Source of the DNA: Trichomonas vaginalis G3
Taxonomy: Eukaryota > Parabasalia > Trichomonadida > Trichomonadidae
Direction of reading: 5' to 3'
NCBI RefSeq assembly: GCF_026262505.1
Contig: NC_067208.1
Span: 3,605,962 to 3,669,961, forward strand
DNA: 64,000 nt
Both the position numbers and the translations under genes were made by a program. The notes under the pieces were generated by a model. The model was not told the DNA's origin and searched no databases. It saw nothing but the letters and a program-made list of their open reading frames with translations. This document shows, in pieces, positions 52,701-59,043 of this stretch. How positions within the stretch are numbered: the stretch's first letter is position 1; each line of letters opens with the position of its first letter.

Positions 52701-53165
52701 AGTGCATTTGATGATAATGATATTCTCACAGACATGATATTACGTCTTAGTGTTTATGACCCAGTCATGGGTGTTTTGAGTGTCATGTATCATCCCGAGA
52801 ACATTATCCACGTTGAGAATTTCGAGTGGAGTGATGACTGGGCAAGCATTGCTGCTATTTCAATCACATTGTTGATGAAACATCCAGAAGTTGAAGAGAC
52901 ATTTATGCTTATCAAGAAATTCTTCCAACGCAACAAAGACGCATTTAACTGTTTCAATTGGTATGTTGAACTTGAGAAACGAGGTCTTTTGAAGTATTTA
53001 GATGACGAATTCAAGATGGACGAGATCCAAAAACTGAGTCCAGTTAATCAACATTTATATGAACTTCATCCAGTTCTTCAACGTGTTTTCAATGAAACGA
53101 AACGAACATACATTTCACAAGAGAAAGCGCAAGCAATCATTAACTCATTGATTGCTACTATTTAA
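46704..53165 (+). CDS. NF1: Neurofibromin-like RasGAP with Sec14-PH module, 2153 aa
   Basis: One uninterrupted frame. Residues 1-1000 are an alpha-solenoid. The RasGAP domain is at about 1000-1200: arginine finger in SIFRGNGIPSR near residue 1039 (compare LFRGNSLASK in human NF1) and the FLRFIFPA signature near 1150. A Sec14/CRAL-TRIO-like part follows near 1335-1450 (LFILDNAKLP, FWILADLSKFD) and a PH-like part near 1470-1550 (SVTVVVLIHQDTIQIMKP, FSFGCNRQQYSFMI), the bipartite module of neurofibromin; then a long helical C-terminus. It accelerates GTP hydrolysis on Ras-type GTPases. A TGA directly precedes ATG 46704, and a MULE sits 20 bp upstream, so the native promoter is probably displaced. 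Confidence 0.85.
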   Translation: MQGFGKIILHYFELLESSITHICDKELALNRSIQLDPEKILKNNFNEGCIVILNLLPNDFDGIMALVTDKIVKTAGINEKTIQKADETKFSTYCALARMCLHHIISIKGNAILKGQTLRIYTTLAIRIFSGINIQYSDYFREAFELLFAFIADNNEQIFDIILQIFLSEFKKPADPIAFQNALNPFIRLSYSTNSFGQVLTLIAPNVKDVPENCRPCIAQAFIDMMLFTLKCHPYEMYDLFNQGKDLKPAAIIISKLAEWDQRRFSISFIAKVSLFPLFPNAINNHVFYDDFEPMVTEIQKADAINSNIEAMLRSLNSNFYLIAQTKNIEIFGKHTTPLFNAVLDFIEHTIRKLLESKNPICYSLLVNYGLALYFHDQILFTKKFLPILRLSVFPSNGYYFCKFISHLCRHTDLNHFSSELIQETINAMELMTSEKYFSPCIKHIFSGFEQCPKLLELFFHEKSSFIGSIIIKCYNHNIYNICAALLKYFDFERKDTPVLDVNLLQSLITITFSFSSLVILSYLDKFTTFYDYIPEVVLQIARFILFKLSDVNVLDHEELTSSQEFKIVLNNLEVTALTLMPSNQSRVCKVAVSIIGEILNINRQASIYQTSSSPIEAYQALVTNCKNRSSVQAQHKYFMKSLMLIQKPSSVIQQAFNTLLSYFNSLINFMSPDKCIMEMPVNRINKSESTVQEEFPNVLSLLLSLMSPSKDTLISFIHNFLKSDDFIGQVVTDCLSTALLPCFYTSIAQLMSSTLDLMKTSSGAFESNTQNNIYVNHAVKVMRNILKQPYYDDTPIDTKIVTNFVIDSTAYCNTLSIIDFHVLCGHLIVAFLSRRTKEVEVGAKSSLANTIGMWISKPDFCFENKNATAILVDSLAMLLDGVNFDPQNELIRFKFFINIALLVLKQQPKLKDNCQKMLTCLFKNNLKMSIIHSMDSFFSPTISTRVVFLSAIAAALAPAQNQNEIKEEKSESFIDVLFETKFQLVESIIDLIPFSKSEEVGKTLLEASVSKNIHYEFVDYMITLELKGIQDATKNSIFRGNGIPSRLVSYFPKLFGQQWLESSFKPMILNIIKEIDRGVKCQINPSKITDGNLNLNRDNFRSILLSTISTILSALRSLPIPVVRAAQIIYHRINEVYDGLGIQIVYGFIFLRFIFPAFSVMSVLGLPGNLSEEARSCLMTISAILMATITKGSLEDKGENYAFLEDIASKSQIDFQNSILGLINLDVSDQGYESFDVDEEKVTQILILNFLEILRPLEEKMTMMTENDGVRKSAEKLLSHVRKSKLVQNSPLNYISLQPAISSNAFNKFMNSSFKNEPMQLLEQWFYRDPSPDNSVNLFILDNAKLPKVNDVSVLAYFIFKTISSLKNQNFWILADLSKFDKSMIPRFSSILKYLEMAPQQMSDNLQSVFIVCACNKFGNWMTDHKEKIPFSKIIFPKSIEEIESKIHFKPSLSTIAKESLSHYESAHAAKYESVTVVVLIHQDTIQIMKPIQGFPNEPFTMTILRYDTISHPTRTSDGFSFGCNRQQYSFMIPEGSNLYSLFQTALQRATQKHSVYISVEEESLQWLLVIISFANLVDSCNDASLNYSAFQVINSTYLSYPFLRSLSPINCPISLMPPSCKALVHQLAEDLAKLNVIETANFIYEYLKTVPQIPENVIPDTIIYLSPWVENLRIDGEDVICFSKLIEFYIKNEKSQVMFNNLIWSKFDDERSITFIFEVLNALQNPQTISIINFISKLNIKFSSEYWVIRFPENIFSHDAIHSLLMGDEFYATAVPALIYKIIWERPKTNPTKRLEMSRMLNNILAMLTLHSNFDVQMYITKLVELYIQQDDDHFEKWAENLCAFGNILGATLGALGMFTIRVELYKLFETQLLKNNDERSNYICAIFCCSFYIGCADQLVLLILQYIHFGSEENNSLLCYCFSMLEMSERICAYMILISIVILFTTKSNAALKLLNVSAFENSINSMMSIPVLASVENMTGLPLLQRPIFAFSIIASAFDDNDILTDMILRLSVYDPVMGVLSVMYHPENIIHVENFEWSDDWASIAAISITLLMKHPEVEETFMLIKKFFQRNKDAFNCFNWYVELEKRGLLKYLDDEFKMDEIQKLSPVNQHLYELHPVLQRVFNETKRTYISQEKAQAIINSLIATI

Positions 53166-53229
53166 TTTTTATTTTTATTTATAATTTTATTAATATACTA
53201 TCCAGAATAAATTGTATTTTTATATAAAT

Positions 53230-53719
53230 AAGGATGTCGCTTGGGGGACATTTGGAGACTCGACCAAATAATTTTCGAACTCTGGGGAACATGTAAAGCG
53301 TCAAAAATGATTTGTAAAGTGTCAAAATTTATAAATGTATGGAATTAAATTAATATTTTGTCTGATAAATGTATAACTCTTTAACAATGGCTTGGGCTGT
53401 TCACATTTTAATGAAAATGATATATTTAAGCCAATTTTGAAAAATGCAATTTATGCATTAATTATGTATTGTTTTTATAAATCTTAATAATTTATACTGA
53501 TATTTACTATTCGCTTTAGTTTTTCATCTGATTCAAAAATTAAATTATGTAAATATTCAGGCTGAAAGCACCAATAACAGGAAATGGGATTTGAATTCTG
53601 GAATAGAAACAGCAGAGCCCCTTCCTGGCCTTTCATCGACTCTTCATAGATTTTTGTCCCCCAGCGCCCCCCACTTGGGGGACGCAATCAACCCCCGGGG
53701 GGACAAAACGACATCCTTA
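53230..53719. mobile_element. MITE-like element, about 490 bp
   Basis: Begins AAGGATGTCGCTTGGGGGAC; the right end read in reverse begins TAAGGATGTCGTTTTGTCCC. ATATAAAT flanks both sides (53222-53229 and 53720-53727). Inside are a GC-rich patch with GGGGGAC and CCCCCGGGGG runs and two copies of GTAAAG-GTCAAAA. No coding. The 8-bp flank could be hAT-like, or an imperfect 9-bp MULE duplication. Confidence 0.6.
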
Positions 53720-53919
53720 ATATAAATTCATAAAATACAAATATATTCATAATAATAAAAATAATGGATCAATATCTATATTATAATTTCGTTAACCATC
53801 TAAAACATAAAAAATTGCCACCTTCAAAAAAAAAAAAAAAAAAAAAAACAAAGGCATTGGGGCTTCCAGGCACTTCGTGCCCTCTAGCCCCGAAGATGTT
53901 TTGTCACTTTTCTGTCACT
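53720..53919. other. Junction region between host DNA and Maverick 2
   Basis: AT-rich, with an open frame start at 53764 (MDQYLYYNFVNHLKHKK), a run of 22 A at about 53827-53848, and a GC twin hairpin (53859-53891). No Maverick inverted repeat is recognisable, so the left end of Maverick 2 is either missing or not in this form. Confidence 0.5.
53859..53891. repeat. GC hairpin module
   Basis: GGGGCT...AGCCCC encloses AGGCAC-TTC-GTGCCCT, a hairpin nested in a hairpin, beside the left border of Maverick 2. Confidence 0.7.
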
Positions 53920-53952
53920 TTTCAGGAAAAAAACATTTTTATTAAATATAAA

Positions 53953-54771
53953 ATGAATTTTACAAAACCACCGTTACCCTTCTTTGGAAATAAGAGTAGA
54001 TGTAAAGATATTCTATTGAGAGAACTTAAGAAACTACCGAATGGTCTAACATTTGTAGATTTGTTCGGTGGAAGTTTCTATATATCTCATTTGTGCCATA
54101 CTGTATTTCCTGACTCAAAGATTATATGCAATGACTTCGACAACTATATGAACCGTCTCAAACATATACCAGACACAAACAAAATATTGAGTGAGTTGAA
54201 AGAAAAGATACCTATAGGTAAGATGGAACGTATACCATTAGATAAGAAAAATACTGTCAGAGAGGTTTTGAAAAAAGCAGAGTATATTGACTGGGATAGT
54301 ATATCTTCTAGACTATTGTATAGTGGTTCTATAAGAGTTCATGACATTGAAACACTTATGTCAAACGTTTTATATCTTAACTATACAAAGGTTTTCAAAG
54401 AGAACATAGAAAAATATACTGAGGGTATAGAGTTTGTGAGATGTCGTTGGACAGAGTTGTATGAAAAATATAAAAACAAGGAAAATGTTTTCTTTATAGT
54501 AGACCCGCCGTTCTATAACACATACGATTTTCAATACCAAGTAGACTGGACTTTGAGAGACTCTTTAGAAACTTTAGACGTTTTACATAACCATCCATGC
54601 TTTTACTTTACATCCGATAAAAGTGGTTTGGAAACCGTTATGAGATGGTTAGAGGATATACATGACTATGATTTTAGATACGATAAGATAGAATATGAGA
54701 GAGGTCCTATAAACCGGAAAAAGTGTCATAACAAAGAAATTTTATTGGTAAGTAAATGTGGTTTGAAATAG
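53953..54771 (+). CDS. D12-class N6-adenine DNA methyltransferase
   Basis: 272 residues from ATG 53953 (after CATTTTTATTAAATATAAA). Dam-like order of motifs: PPLPFFGNKSR near residue 6 (AdoMet site start), TFVDLFGGSFYISH near 30 (motif I), ICNDFDNY, and the catalytic FFIVDPPFYNTYDF near 191 (DPPY-type motif IV). A class that methylates adenine in short DNA sites. N6-methyladenine is reported as the main DNA methylation in T. vaginalis, and enzymes of this kind occur in Mavericks. It could mark element DNA or alter host chromatin. An upstream ATG at 53764 is rejected because it reads through the A run. Confidence 0.85.
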   Translation: MNFTKPPLPFFGNKSRCKDILLRELKKLPNGLTFVDLFGGSFYISHLCHTVFPDSKIICNDFDNYMNRLKHIPDTNKILSELKEKIPIGKMERIPLDKKNTVREVLKKAEYIDWDSISSRLLYSGSIRVHDIETLMSNVLYLNYTKVFKENIEKYTEGIEFVRCRWTELYEKYKNKENVFFIVDPPFYNTYDFQYQVDWTLRDSLETLDVLHNHPCFYFTSDKSGLETVMRWLEDIHDYDFRYDKIEYERGPINRKKCHNKEILLVSKCGLK

Positions 54772-54887
54772 GACTACTTGTTTTAGGTTTTTTCCATTGT
54801 GTCATTTACTTATTTGACGTGGCAGAAAGATATAGAGAATATGAAGATGAACCAATGTCTGCAAATGTTCAGCATATGTACTCGTAA
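54756..54887 (+). CDS. Small single-pass membrane protein, 43 aa
   Basis: ATG 54756 lies inside the last codons of the methyltransferase, in another frame. The protein begins MWFEIGLLVLGFFHCVIYLF, a membrane helix, and ends with a charged tail (DVAERYREYEDEPM). The frame closes before the promoter motif of the next gene. The overlap argues for compact, co-transcribed genes. Too short for family assignment. Confidence 0.5.
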   Translation: MWFEIGLLVLGFFHCVIYLFDVAERYREYEDEPMSANVQHMYS

Positions 54888-54910
54888 GAGATATTTTTAT
54901 CTAATATTAA

Positions 54911-55273
54911 ATGGACGCACAGAACTTAGCGAATGCACAGCAACCTGGACAACCAAACCCAGAGAATATTCCAAATGAAGTTAGAATACAAACTGCAATG
55001 GCAAACTATGGTCAAGTGCCAACAGATGTACAAATGCAAACTGCCATGTCAAATGACGCTGCGTTAGGCTTACCACCATGGTATGCAAATATGAGATGGA
55101 AAGAGTTTTATACAAACCCTGAAGTGGGATATAAACAACTCTATGCAGATGACGCGAACACAGGAGTTGACCCGGAATATGTTTTCTACCAGAGGAGAAA
55201 TAGAATGTATGAGCTCCAGTTAAAAAATGCTATGGAACTCAACAGGAAACGTAAGAGACTAGGTGGACATTAG
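54911..55273 (+). CDS. Maverick protein with repeated IQTAM motif, 120 aa
   Basis: ATG 54911 after GATATTTTTATCTAATATTAA. Gln/Asn/Pro-rich start, two copies of a short motif (VRIQTAMANYG and VQMQTAMSND), a Trp/Tyr-rich middle (PPWYANMRWKEFYTNPEVGY) and a basic C-terminus (ELNRKRKRLGGH). Looks like a small structural or DNA-associated protein. No family recognised. Confidence 0.55.
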   Translation: MDAQNLANAQQPGQPNPENIPNEVRIQTAMANYGQVPTDVQMQTAMSNDAALGLPPWYANMRWKEFYTNPEVGYKQLYADDANTGVDPEYVFYQRRNRMYELQLKNAMELNRKRKRLGGH

Positions 55274-55291
55274 ATTTTTACATATAGTAAA

Positions 55292-55534
55292 ATGGGTTTC
55301 TTTGGAAGAATAGGAAACTTCTTTCGAAATGTTGGAAGAGGTATATGGAATGGAATAAAAACCGTAGGAAGAGGAATTTGGAACGGAGTCAAAAATATTG
55401 GTAAAAGAGTAGGTCAGTTCGTTGGTATTATACCTAAAGACCCTGAACCAGAAGAACAAGCTCCTGTTATACAACAGCCTGAACCTGCACCACAGTCAAG
55501 TTGGCAACCAAATCCAACACCTCAACCGTATTAA
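55292..55534 (+). CDS. Membrane-active minor capsid candidate (MGxFG protein)
   Basis: 80 residues, ATG 55292 after GATTTTTACATATAGTAAA. The first 45 residues form a strongly amphipathic, Gly-rich basic helix with an internal duplication (GRGIWNGIKTV / GRGIWNGVKNI), followed by a Pro/Gln-rich tail. The opening MGFFGRIGNFFRNVGRG is like the lytic helix of adenovirus protein VI-type minor capsid proteins. Another protein with the same opening lies at 58623. Role in membrane breaching is inference. Confidence 0.6.
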   Translation: MGFFGRIGNFFRNVGRGIWNGIKTVGRGIWNGVKNIGKRVGQFVGIIPKDPEPEEQAPVIQQPEPAPQSSWQPNPTPQPY

Positions 55535-55538
55535 AAGA

Positions 55539-56387
55539 TTATATTTTTACCGTTCGATAGTAGTTGTATATGAGACTAAGTTCTAAGTAAAACGCATGGT
55601 ATAATGGAACTATTCTCTTTCTTCCATCTGTTGTAAACCATACTTGAAAGTCTGAAATACTTCCACTTGGTGGTTCATATAGCTTTGTAGGTTTTTCGTA
55701 AAAGTCATTTGCCAAGCATAAAAAAGAGTTTTGTGCACCAGAAAATGAAGCATGAACGATAATAGCATCTGAGTCGAAAACATTTTCATATGTTCCATTA
55801 GGGTTTTCGACTTCATAAAAGTTCGGGTGTACTGGATATTCTGCAGGCTGATTTAACATCCTCAAAAATCTATACCATGCCAAGTTGTTATATTTTGTAG
55901 AAATATAAACGTCTTCTCCAAGGTCTTCTATTCTATTGATTTTAACAGTTGCATTTTTCCTGTCATATAAAATATCGAGATGGTACTCTCCTTCGTCAAT
56001 GTTGTACTGTTTTGCATATTCGAGATAGATATCGTTTATTTTTTCTTGAAAAGCTTGAAGAGTTGTTTCTAAGTTTACAAGCAAACTAACTTGTAAAAGT
56101 TTTCCCTGTACAAATTTCTCATACGCACGTTTTTCTTTGTTATAGTATCGAACTTCAAAACCGACCGTAAATGGGAAACCATGTATGGCTTCTGAAATGA
56201 ACTTCATTCTACGAAAGCCAATAGCCTTTGTGACGGATGGGTCTCTTAGCCATCTCAATGGGTAGTCAAAACGATAGCCTTCATGCTTTACGGTCTCTGT
56301 CTCAAACTTTTGACCGACATTAGTAAAAAGTTCATCTAATGGTTTAGTTGTAGCAACTCTTGAATTTTCTTTTTCTATTGAAAGCAT
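55539..56387 (-). CDS. Minor-capsid candidate of the P-x-x-W family
   Basis: 282 residues, ATG 56387, one open frame. N-terminal motif TTKPLDELFTNVGQ, block YRFDYPLRWLRDPSVTKAIG, mid-part YHLDILYDRKNATVKI, and C-terminal FDSDAIIVHASFSGAQNS then SDFQVWFTTDGRKRIVPLYH and FYLELSLIYNY. The same blocks occur in the protein at 62666-63526 (similarity over the full length) and in Maverick 1. Mostly beta. Likely a capsid vertex/minor capsid protein; it is divergent from the fibre gene with an 18-bp promoter. Confidence 0.6.
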   Translation of the reverse strand: MLSIEKENSRVATTKPLDELFTNVGQKFETETVKHEGYRFDYPLRWLRDPSVTKAIGFRRMKFISEAIHGFPFTVGFEVRYYNKEKRAYEKFVQGKLLQVSLLVNLETTLQAFQEKINDIYLEYAKQYNIDEGEYHLDILYDRKNATVKINRIEDLGEDVYISTKYNNLAWYRFLRMLNQPAEYPVHPNFYEVENPNGTYENVFDSDAIIVHASFSGAQNSFLCLANDFYEKPTKLYEPPSGSISDFQVWFTTDGRKRIVPLYHAFYLELSLIYNYYRTVKI

Positions 56388-56405
56388 ATTTTATCTAGAA
56401 TAAAA
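56388..56405. promoter_or_regulatory. 18-bp divergent Maverick promoter
   Basis: ATTTTATCTAGAATAAAA lies between ATG 56387 (minus) and ATG 56406 (plus). Minus reading gives TTTTATTCTAGATAAAAT. It is near identical in layout to 40592-40608 in Maverick 1. Both genes must start with leaders shorter than this spacing, or with overlapping transcripts. Confidence 0.7.
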
Positions 56406-57650
56406 ATGTCGAAAGAAACAGCGTCTATGAGAGAAATACAACACAACCGACAACTCATTGTACAAGCTCTAAATAAGAACACAACAAACTTTTCAAACTA
56501 TTCTAAGATATCTGAGTCATTGAAAGAAGGAAACTTAAAACTGACGATAAACCCTTTAACAGACGAGTTTCTGTTTCAAGACAGTAAGAACCATACTGTT
56601 TGTATAAATCCAACAAAAAGAACTTTAAACGAGAAACCTATAGATGAACTTCTTTTGAAGGCAGATATTGACAACAAAGCTGACAAAGAGTATGTAGATG
56701 CAACAAGAGACTATATTCTCGCATGGACAGATAGAACATACCCACAAAAACATCATACACATAACATCTATGACGTAGATGAACTTCAAGAAATGTTAGA
56801 TGACAAAGCGGATAAAACATATGTTGACAATAAAATGTCAAGTGAAGTGACAAGAGCTGACAAAGAATATTCTAAAAAGACTCATACACATACCATTGCA
56901 AATATTACAAACTTACAAGAAACCTTAAACAAGAAAAGTGACGTTGGACATACACACGATTTCTTCGCAACTGTTGGTATAGAAAATATTGCAGGAACGG
57001 TTGAAGAACCTGATGGAACTGGTGGGGATGTATTAAATTGGAAACCTCCTAACTTTCCACAAGGTTTAACATCGGAGGATGACATAACAACGATGAAATA
57101 CATTAGATGTAGAAATGTCTATGTCATGGAGGATGAAAACAAAGTTAAATTCACTGCTCAAGATTTATATGATAAGAAAGCTGACAAAACAGAGCTTCAA
57201 ACGTTAAAGACAGAAATACTTCAAACACTATATCCTATAGGTTCTATTTACACGTCAATGAACTCTACCAGACCAGAAGTAGTACTTGGTTTTGGAACTT
57301 GGACTCAAATAGTCGACAGGTTTTTGTATTGTGCAAACTCTTCAAAGGAAACAGGTGGAAGTAAAACGATTTCAGGTGAAAACTTACCTGCACACAGTCA
57401 CTACATAGATTTAAGTACATCTCAAGCAGGTTGGCATAAGCATAGATTTTGGGATTGGTCAGCAATGAAAAAAGGTAAAGGATATGATGTTAAAGACGAC
57501 GTTCAGTTTGCTATAAATTGTTTCTGGGGTAGCACACAGGGAGAAGGAAACCATACACATCGCGTTTCAGGGTATACGCAAACAACGGGACAAAGTAAAG
57601 ACTACATGCCACCTTACATGACAGTTTACGCATGGTATAGAAATGCTTAG
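56406..57650 (+). CDS. Phage-type tail-fibre protein, 414 aa
   Basis: ATG 56406. Fibre repeats with K-A-D-K and H-T-H signatures (YPQKHHTHNIYDVDELQEML, KADKTYVDNKM, KKTHTHTIANITNLQETL, KSDVGHTHDFFATVG), then a segment nearly the same as in Maverick 1 (PPNFPQGLTSEDDITTMKYI), and a C-terminal collar-type domain: LYPIGSIYTSMNSTRPE, SGENLPAHSHY, GNHTHRVSGY and DYMPPYMTVYAWYRNA. Less than half the length of the Maverick 1 fibre because the shaft is shorter. Likely receptor-binding fibre of a virus-like particle; phage origin. Confidence 0.85.
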   Translation: MSKETASMREIQHNRQLIVQALNKNTTNFSNYSKISESLKEGNLKLTINPLTDEFLFQDSKNHTVCINPTKRTLNEKPIDELLLKADIDNKADKEYVDATRDYILAWTDRTYPQKHHTHNIYDVDELQEMLDDKADKTYVDNKMSSEVTRADKEYSKKTHTHTIANITNLQETLNKKSDVGHTHDFFATVGIENIAGTVEEPDGTGGDVLNWKPPNFPQGLTSEDDITTMKYIRCRNVYVMEDENKVKFTAQDLYDKKADKTELQTLKTEILQTLYPIGSIYTSMNSTRPEVVLGFGTWTQIVDRFLYCANSSKETGGSKTISGENLPAHSHYIDLSTSQAGWHKHRFWDWSAMKKGKGYDVKDDVQFAINCFWGSTQGEGNHTHRVSGYTQTTGQSKDYMPPYMTVYAWYRNA

Positions 57651-58606
57651 TCGTCATTTTCAACTTCTTTAGCATATTCGTCAGGAGTTGTCTTATATTT
57701 GTTAGGAACTGTCTTTGAAAGTATACCACCTTGAACCTTAACAAGTTTGAAACGAGGTCTGACAATAGTAGTTTTATCTTCTGCTTGCAGTCTGTACATT
57801 TTGCCATGTTTGCCTAAAACTTCATAATATTCTCTTGTATACTTTCTTCTATTTTTACGAACACGAATGCGAGTACCTGTCGAGTTCCCATTGTTGTCAT
57901 AGTCAATAGTATTTTCATATGGGTCGCGTTTAGGTATTTCTATTTTTACTTTGTCACCTTTCTTAAGTTTGAAGCCTGGCATTCTTTCTTGTTTGTCTCT
58001 TTTGACTAAACTATTAAATATATAGTCTTTCTCTAAGTCGGGGTTGTTTTTCATTTCTTCGGGAGAGTGGTTTCCCAAACCTTTTTGTTTACGGGTATTG
58101 TAAATATTTAAAACTTGTCTCATCTTTGCCATGGAGAAGTGTCTATATTTGTCGTCATATGACATTTCATCTACCTCACCACTTTGTGGTTGGTTTAAGT
58201 CTCTTAAGATTTTTATACAACTGTCAATGACACCAAGAGCAGAATGGTTTTGGTCGACAATGAAATATTGGTTTACATTTTTTGAACGCAGATAGTTTTT
58301 AATATCGTCTGATTTGAAAGAACTTTCACAGTCAGATGTCAGTTTTGTTGGATGGTATTTGTCAACGAATATTGTCAAAGCAGTTTTCACATCTAAAATA
58401 TTTTTGGACTGTAATGGTATGGCTTCACAGTATCTTGTGTTTTGACCGACAAATATTAACCAGTATGGTGGTCCATCTTCTCTATACCTCGGAATGTTTT
58501 CCAAGATATCCATAAACCAAGCATTTGGTGTTGAACTAAAGATTTTTACCATGAGTGCTTTCTTTGTTGCCTTAGAAACATACGGGTCCTTGTTTGAATT
58601 CGTCAT
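57647..58606 (-). CDS. INT: Maverick integrase (retroviral type)
   Basis: 319 residues, ATG 58606, one open frame; the stop overlaps the end of the fibre gene by four bases. Catalytic core regions: NAWFMDILENIPRY, HPTKLTSDCESSFKSDDI, and HSALGVIDSCIKILRDLNQ. A linker with a GC module follows, then a basic region (RIRVRKNRRKYTREYYEV) and a C-terminal beta domain (GKMYRLQAEDKTTIVRPR) like the SH3/chromo-type tail of Maverick integrases. Catalyses element integration. Confidence 0.82.
   Translation of the reverse strand: MTNSNKDPYVSKATKKALMVKIFSSTPNAWFMDILENIPRYREDGPPYWLIFVGQNTRYCEAIPLQSKNILDVKTALTIFVDKYHPTKLTSDCESSFKSDDIKNYLRSKNVNQYFIVDQNHSALGVIDSCIKILRDLNQPQSGEVDEMSYDDKYRHFSMAKMRQVLNIYNTRKQKGLGNHSPEEMKNNPDLEKDYIFNSLVKRDKQERMPGFKLKKGDKVKIEIPKRDPYENTIDYDNNGNSTGTRIRVRKNRRKYTREYYEVLGKHGKMYRLQAEDKTTIVRPRFKLVKVQGGILSKTVPNKYKTTPDEYAKEVENDD
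58179..58189. repeat. Hairpin module in the integrase gene
   Basis: CCAC-TTT-GTGG. On the coding strand it encodes NQPQSGEVDEM, comparable with the module peptide KPQRGEDEVHE in Maverick 1, and it follows the conserved RDLNQ where the Maverick 1 integrase has no such insert. Confidence 0.6.
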
Positions 58607-58622
58607 TTTTAACCCATAAGAA
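58607..58622. promoter_or_regulatory. 16-bp divergent Maverick promoter
   Basis: TTTTTAACCCATAAGAA-type spacer between ATG 58606 (integrase, minus) and ATG 58623 (plus). Third tightly divergent pair in the Mavericks of this window. Confidence 0.6.
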
Positions 58623-59024
58623 ATGGGTTTATTTGGCGCATTAGCAGGAGTCGCATCTAGATTTTTGCCAGCAGTGGGAACACTAGCCAGAGGTGCATTT
58701 GGAATTGGAAGGAAGATTTTGAGTACATTAGGTATACTGAAAGAGAAAGCACAACCTATTATACAAACTGTACAGAAAGGTTGGGAGGTAGCACGAGATG
58801 CAGCAAATCTTATTCCAAATCCTGAAACAAGAGGAAAAGTTCAAGGATGGATGGACAATGTAGGAAGACAAGCAGGAAACTACTATAACAAAGCAAATGA
58901 CTACTATAACCAAGCAGGCCACTACATGGACCAAGGTGAAAGATTCTTTAACAGAGGATATAACCATGCACAACAGTGGGTAAACAACAACCAACCTCAA
59001 CCGCCTCAAACGTGGGGAATGTAA
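58623..59024 (+). CDS. MGxFG minor capsid candidate, 133 aa
   Basis: Opens MGLFGALAGVASRFLPAVGT, a hydrophobic/amphipathic Ala/Gly-rich helix, then a helical middle (IQTVQKGWEVARDAANLI) and an Asn/Tyr/Gln-rich end with repeats NYYNKANDYYNQAGHYMDQG. Shares its opening with 55292 and resembles the start of 44653 in Maverick 1. Possibly a membrane-active internal capsid protein. Confidence 0.55.
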   Translation: MGLFGALAGVASRFLPAVGTLARGAFGIGRKILSTLGILKEKAQPIIQTVQKGWEVARDAANLIPNPETRGKVQGWMDNVGRQAGNYYNKANDYYNQAGHYMDQGERFFNRGYNHAQQWVNNNQPQPPQTWGM

Positions 59025-59043
59025 AATTTTTTACTGAGATGAA

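Noticed and set aside
53764-53952. N-terminal extension of the methyltransferase from ATG 53764
   Set aside because: It would read through a 22-A run and a GC hairpin; the ATG at 53953 follows the usual Maverick upstream motif and gives the normal family start.
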